Source: Victivallales bacterium (lineage in GTDB: Bacteria > Verrucomicrobiota > Lentisphaeria > Oligosphaerales > Oligosphaeraceae). From it: a stretch of DNA of 64,000 nt. The stretch's first letter is position 1. Each line of letters begins with the position of its first letter. The notes beneath the pieces were generated by a model that was not told the origin of the DNA, searched no databases, and worked only from the letters and a program-made list of their open reading frames with translations. A program made the position numbers and the translations under genes. The DNA is taken from contig JAFXUD010000067.1 of NCBI GenBank assembly GCA_017535315.1, positions 1 to 64,000 on the forward strand, in the 5' to 3' direction. Below, one piece after another: positions 60,381 through 64,000 of the stretch.

Positions 60381-61382
60381 ATGTTAGATTGCCTCTATGA
60401 AGGAAAACTCGTGGACGGACGCAGCGTGCGCATAACCCGCATCGTCACACCCGAGTCCAATGTACCATCCCGTGCCATCCGCTATCTCATGGGCTCATTA
60501 AGTTATGAGAAGTACCGCCAGTATGTAAAAGACCAGGCCTACTGGCGCCTATACTACAGGGAGGCGCTGGACGGCCATACCGCCGACTATGTTACCGACT
60601 ACCTCTATTTGGCCGAGGTGGATGGACAGTTTGCCGCACGCCTTTGGTTTGCCTACAACAAGCACTCTGGCTTCGGCAACTTCGGCAACGTCTATACGGA
60701 GGCTGAGTTCAGGCGGTTAGGCCTAATGACCATGCTTCTGAAACCCTGCGCCGAAGACTTTCACGCCAGCGGCGCCAAGATGCTCTGCTGCGCAACTGGA
60801 AATGTGTTTGCTGCAAACAGCTACCGCAAGGTTGGCTTCAAGACCATCTACGGCGGCGAGACGGGGCCCATGACCATCACCAAGGTGGATTTCTTCGAGG
60901 AGGACGCCAAGGCCTTCCCTGGCAACGAGCCGCTCACCATCAGGCCTGGCACTCCTGGCGACCAGTTCGATATTGACAAGTTCCTCGCCTACTCGAAGGC
61001 CATGTACGGCTTCCGTCGCTGCCATCACGTTGGCCTCTCCACGCACGTCTCCGATTATCGCATCGCCTTTCAGGAGCATCTCTCTGGCAATGGCCCCATC
61101 AATGTGGCCGTCACCCCGTCGGGCTATGTCGTGGGCTTCGCATATGCGCTGAACTATTATGGCGAAACCGTCATGGATTTCACCACCCATCCCCTCTACA
61201 CGGAGAACGCCGCCGAACTCCTCAAGCGCACTGTAGCAGAGTTCGAGGGACAGCAACAGCCCTTGCTCTATATCCATATCGATGACACGGAACGCCACGT
61301 CCTCGCCCTCAAGGCTGGCTTCTCCAATGTTGCAATCGTGCCTGGAAGATATGTTGTTTATTCTCTTGCAGAAAAGAAATAA
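60381..61382 (+). CDS. Tandem GNAT-type acetyltransferase
   Basis: About 333 residues from ATG 60381; the longer frame from 60042 runs antiparallel to nothing and overlaps the permease, so it is rejected. Residues about 10-170 form a GNAT domain (GFGNFGNVYTEAEFRRLGLM corresponds to the acetyl-CoA loop, then NSYRKVGF). Residues about 185-333 look like a second, more degenerate GNAT unit (LTIRPGTPGDQFDIDKFL, ERHVLALKAGFSNVA). The position in a sugar uptake operon suggests acetylation of a sugar or amino sugar; the substrate is unknown. Confidence 0.72.
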   Translation: MLDCLYEGKLVDGRSVRITRIVTPESNVPSRAIRYLMGSLSYEKYRQYVKDQAYWRLYYREALDGHTADYVTDYLYLAEVDGQFAARLWFAYNKHSGFGNFGNVYTEAEFRRLGLMTMLLKPCAEDFHASGAKMLCCATGNVFAANSYRKVGFKTIYGGETGPMTITKVDFFEEDAKAFPGNEPLTIRPGTPGDQFDIDKFLAYSKAMYGFRRCHHVGLSTHVSDYRIAFQEHLSGNGPINVAVTPSGYVVGFAYALNYYGETVMDFTTHPLYTENAAELLKRTVAEFEGQQQPLLYIHIDDTERHVLALKAGFSNVAIVPGRYVVYSLAEKK

Positions 61383-61432
61383 AGCACTTTATCCTTTCTC
61401 TTTGAGGACATAACGTTTTTAGGAAACGGACA

Positions 61433-62260
61433 ATGCAAACAAAACGAGTGGCTGTCATAACAGGTGCGGGTGGTGGCATAGGCCTGGCGGTCTGCCGACG
61501 CCTGGCAAAGGATGGTTTTTTCGTCGTCGTGACGGATGTGACGCGAGAGCGTGCCGCGACTGTTGCCGACGAATTGGTCAGCGCGGGGTATGATGCGCTT
61601 GCCGTCGCTCTTGATGTCTGTCAAGACGAGGCGGAGGTGACCTCTGTCTTCGCTGATATTTTCCAGCGTACAGGACGGATTGACCTCCTTGTGAACAATG
61701 CTGGAGGCAGCGCGCAGCTCATTGACAAGCGGACGGATTTCGTCCAGTCCGAGGAAAGCACGTGGCAATTCGTATTCAACCTTAATTTGCTGGGCACGAT
61801 GCGCTGTGTCCGTGCCGTGCTGGGCTACATGATGGCGGCTGGCTATGGGCGCATCATCAACACTGCCTCCATTGCAGGTAGGTGCGGCCTGCCTGGCTGG
61901 GCAGATTATTCGGCGGCAAAGGCGGGCATCATCGGCTTTACGAGAACGCTTGCCATGGAGGTCGGCCAGTGCGGCATCACCGTCAACAGCATCTCGCCTG
62001 GCCTCATCGAGCGGATGCGTCCTGGAGAGGACGGCAAACTTCCGCAGGACTGCCAACGAAAAACAACGCACGGCAACTGGCTGGGGCACACGGGAACACC
62101 GCAGGACGTTGCCGCGCTTATTGCGTTCCTCGCTTCCGAGGAGGCTGGCTACATCACGGGCGAGGATTTTCTCATCGATGGTGGACGCGCTCTTGGTCCG
62201 ACATCACAGGCTGGACGACAGGATTTATTCAAAACGCAGGATGGAGAAAACAAACTATGA
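61433..62260 (+). CDS. Short-chain dehydrogenase/reductase
   Basis: 275 residues with all classical SDR marks: GAGGGIG (cofactor loop, about 11-17), NNAG, catalytic Ser in TASIAG, YSAAK (catalytic Tyr and Lys) and a C-terminal GEDFLIDGG. It is an NAD(P)-dependent alcohol or sugar dehydrogenase; FabG-like wording should not be read as fatty-acid synthesis here. The stop overlaps the start of the next gene by ATGA (62257-62260). Confidence 0.9.
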   Translation: MQTKRVAVITGAGGGIGLAVCRRLAKDGFFVVVTDVTRERAATVADELVSAGYDALAVALDVCQDEAEVTSVFADIFQRTGRIDLLVNNAGGSAQLIDKRTDFVQSEESTWQFVFNLNLLGTMRCVRAVLGYMMAAGYGRIINTASIAGRCGLPGWADYSAAKAGIIGFTRTLAMEVGQCGITVNSISPGLIERMRPGEDGKLPQDCQRKTTHGNWLGHTGTPQDVAALIAFLASEEAGYITGEDFLIDGGRALGPTSQAGRQDLFKTQDGENKL

Positions 62261-63378
62261 AGCGGATTGGCATTGTCTATGATACCAGTATTCCTGGACG
62301 TGGAGGACATGGCACGCATTTTGCGTTCAAGGGGCTGCCAGATGTCGAAATCGCTGCACTGGCGGATTCAAATACCCAGAACCTTGCGGAGCGCATGGGC
62401 AAGTTGGATGCGAAACGCCATTATGCCACTTGGCAGGAGATGCTTGACAAAGAACCGCTTGACATCATCGACGTCTGTTCGCGTCTGCCTGGGGACCATT
62501 TTGAGGTGATTTGCGTGGCGTTACGTAGAGGCATCAGCGTTCTCTGCGAAAAGCCACTGGTCTCCACCTTGGAGGAGGCCGATGAAATCGTGCGTCTCGT
62601 CCGCGAGAATAACTGCCGCGTCTGCGTGGCGCATCTTGCGCGCTATGCCCTTGTCTTTAGGACGATGAAGACATTGATTCAGCAAGGGAAGATCGGGCGT
62701 CCGCTGACCTTCTACGGGCGCGGCAAGGAGGATGGCCGCGGCGGTGGCGAAGACCTGCTCGTGCTGGGTACGCATATCCTTGACGTCGGTTGTTTCCTTT
62801 TTGGGCACCCGACCTCCGTCTATGCGGAAATCACGCAGAATGGCGCTCCTCTCGCCAGGACTGACCGCATCAAGACAACAGAGCCGCTGGGCATTGTGGC
62901 GGGAACCGATTTGTTCAGCACCTTTGCTTTCGCCGATGGCGTGCGTGGATTCTTTGAATCGCGGCGGGGACTCTACAAGGGAACTGTCCGCATGGGCGTG
63001 ACGGTTGCGGGCACAGAAGGTTGCCTGAGCATGAGATATGACGATTGCCGCGACTTGCGCTTCACGCCATCCCCCTATCCGCCCGAAGACGAGGCGCACT
63101 ATGAAATCATCCCCTTGACGGAGACACGCGAGATTCCCAATGCCGTGCCGCTGGATTTCAGTCAGATGCCTGGCGGGGGCGTTAACAGGTACTTCACCAT
63201 CAACAACCGCTTCGCTGCATATGATTTGATTCAGGCGATGGACGATGGGCGCGAACCCGTCGCAAGCGCTGCCGAGGCTGCCGTCACCATGGAGCTTATC
63301 AACGGCATGTACGAGTCCGAGTTCAGGCACGAGCGCATCCAGCTGCCGTTGATGGAGAGATGCACGCCTTTTAGGTGA
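62257..63378 (+). CDS. Gfo/Idh/MocA-family oxidoreductase
   Basis: 373 residues. It starts MKRIGIVYDTSIPGRGGHGT, a variant of the usual GxGxxG region in which the classical nucleotide motif is altered. Then come VEIAALADSN and the conserved GISVLCEKPLVST and EDLLVLGTHILDVGCFLFG segments. The C-terminal domain is of normal length. It is translationally coupled to the SDR and probably acts on the same imported sugar. The altered glycine-rich loop may change cofactor preference. The frame is open upstream to 61882 within the SDR gene and that part is not real. Confidence 0.85.
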   Translation: MKRIGIVYDTSIPGRGGHGTHFAFKGLPDVEIAALADSNTQNLAERMGKLDAKRHYATWQEMLDKEPLDIIDVCSRLPGDHFEVICVALRRGISVLCEKPLVSTLEEADEIVRLVRENNCRVCVAHLARYALVFRTMKTLIQQGKIGRPLTFYGRGKEDGRGGGEDLLVLGTHILDVGCFLFGHPTSVYAEITQNGAPLARTDRIKTTEPLGIVAGTDLFSTFAFADGVRGFFESRRGLYKGTVRMGVTVAGTEGCLSMRYDDCRDLRFTPSPYPPEDEAHYEIIPLTETREIPNAVPLDFSQMPGGGVNRYFTINNRFAAYDLIQAMDDGREPVASAAEAAVTMELINGMYESEFRHERIQLPLMERCTPFR

Positions 63379-63390
63379 GTTGAGTGTTTT

Positions 63391-64000
63391 TTACTTTCGC
63401 AAGTATTTTGTGCTTCGTCCTTTTCCGATGGTGATGATTTGTCCTGCACGGTGGAGCCTTCCCAGGACGACCTCCACAGTAGTGGGGCTGACATCGGGAA
63501 GGATGCGACAGATATCGGCTTTTGAGAGCGGGGTGAGGGCATTCAAGATAGTGGCTTCGATGCGTCCTTTTTTGGTAATGCGCGAGGAGTTCACGACGGC
63601 AAAGCGCTTGTCTAGTTCGGTATAGCATGCATAAAGGGTCATGATGAAGTTCATCATAAAGGGGAAGTATCGGCAGAGATTTGTATGCCAGTTTTCCGAG
63701 GAATCCTTCAACGCCTGATAATACTCAACTTTATGGTTGCAAATCTGGTTTTCAAAAGAGATGTATTTGCCCGCATCAAAACCATTTCTGTAAAGAAGCA
63801 GAAGGGAGAGCAGCCGCGAAATACGTCCATTTCCATCGGCAAACGGATGTACGCAGAGAAAATCCAGAATGACGCAGGGAATGAGCAACAGTTTGTTGAT
63901 GGATGCATTGTCGCGGGCAATTTGGTAGGCAAGAGTTAGTTGTTCCATAGCTTTGGGCGTATCGGCAGCCGAAACAGGGATGAATCTGACGACATTCCTT
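63391..64000 (-). CDS. Fic-domain protein (5' end beyond window)
   Basis: At least 202 residues; the reading frame stays open to the window edge (NVVRFIPVSAADTPKAMEQL before the first internal Met at 63948), so the N-terminus is missing. The Fic motif HPFADGNGR is intact, preceded by IPCVILDFLCV. The C-terminal part (about the last 65 residues) looks like a winged helix (LSKADICRILPDVSPTTVEV, LHRAGQIITIGKG). This Fic plus wHTH layout is that of AMPylating proteins of the Fic/DOC class in many bacteria. The inhibitory helix cannot be checked because the start is outside. It converges with the preceding operon, 12 bases away. Confidence 0.88.
   Translation of the reverse strand, partial: RNVVRFIPVSAADTPKAMEQLTLAYQIARDNASINKLLLIPCVILDFLCVHPFADGNGRISRLLSLLLLYRNGFDAGKYISFENQICNHKVEYYQALKDSSENWHTNLCRYFPFMMNFIMTLYACYTELDKRFAVVNSSRITKKGRIEATILNALTPLSKADICRILPDVSPTTVEVVLGRLHRAGQIITIGKGRSTKYLRK

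Noticed and set aside
61882-62256. N-terminal extension of the last Gfo/Idh/MocA gene
   Set aside because: It overlaps the SDR gene in another frame; the ATGA overlap at 62257 is the natural start.
63391-64000. Fic toxin-antitoxin pair
   Set aside because: Only the C-terminal part is in the window and no small antitoxin gene is visible, so a toxin-antitoxin call cannot be supported.
1-64000. Prophage, integrated plasmid or autonomous insertion sequence
   Set aside because: No integrase, transposase, capsid, terminase or replication gene was recognised; only non-autonomous elements were found.

Overview
The window looks like chromosome from a Gram-negative anaerobe of the Lentisphaerota (Victivallis-like), inferred from content only. 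The indications are many pilin-like DUF1559-type proteins with a type II N-terminal cleavage signal, secreted DUF4091 and DUF4838 proteins, several Gfo/Idh/MocA dehydrogenases, an LptD outer-membrane assembly protein, an exosortase and feoAB iron uptake. No 16S rRNA, tRNA, CRISPR array, prophage or transposase gene was seen.

Layout: 1-405 is the end of an rRNA operon (23S 3' end, 5S, terminator). 479-7647 is a divergent polysaccharide locus: a GntR/LacI-type regulator, a pilin-like protein, a DUF4091 protein and a GH36-like enzyme on the minus strand, and a GH20-like hydrolase on the plus strand. 8003-10398 holds an AAC(3)/TIM-barrel fusion and a vWA membrane protein. 10751-15245 holds two paralogous receptor-like Ser/Thr kinases with C-terminal FGE-sulfatase domains. 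15796-17429 is floA plus a small membrane protein. 17475-27840 mixes sugar metabolism genes (two Gfo/Idh/MocA, an amidohydrolase, an SGNH hydrolase) with lptD, htpG and an AlbA_2 protein. 27974-36772 has two DUF4838 proteins, a phosphofructokinase, an APH-type kinase and another pilin-like gene.

37031-41992 is a tandem array of seven paralogous pilin-like genes read as one minus-strand unit. It diverges from an exosortase locus (42234-47402): a substrate with a PLPG/TM/basic sorting tail, a terminator hairpin, a TPR protein, the exosortase and an EpsI-like protein. 47898-52435 is feoA-feoB followed by three small membrane proteins and a beta-barrel protein. 52719-56609 (minus) is a 1,296-residue secreted glycosidase-like protein. 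It diverges from a ribose-type ABC transporter operon (56809-63378) that continues with a double GNAT protein, an SDR and a Gfo/Idh/MocA enzyme. A Fic protein (minus) runs off the right edge.

Intergenic gaps are largely filled by small non-coding elements with terminal inverted repeats. There are three 241-bp copies of one family, two of a second family, and two singletons, one of which is nested inside another element. Several have clear target duplications.

The most unexpected global feature is that the tetranucleotide CCGG appears to be absent from everything after the rRNA genes. I found three CCGG sites in the first 260 bases and none in the remaining ~63.7 kb in a by-eye scan.
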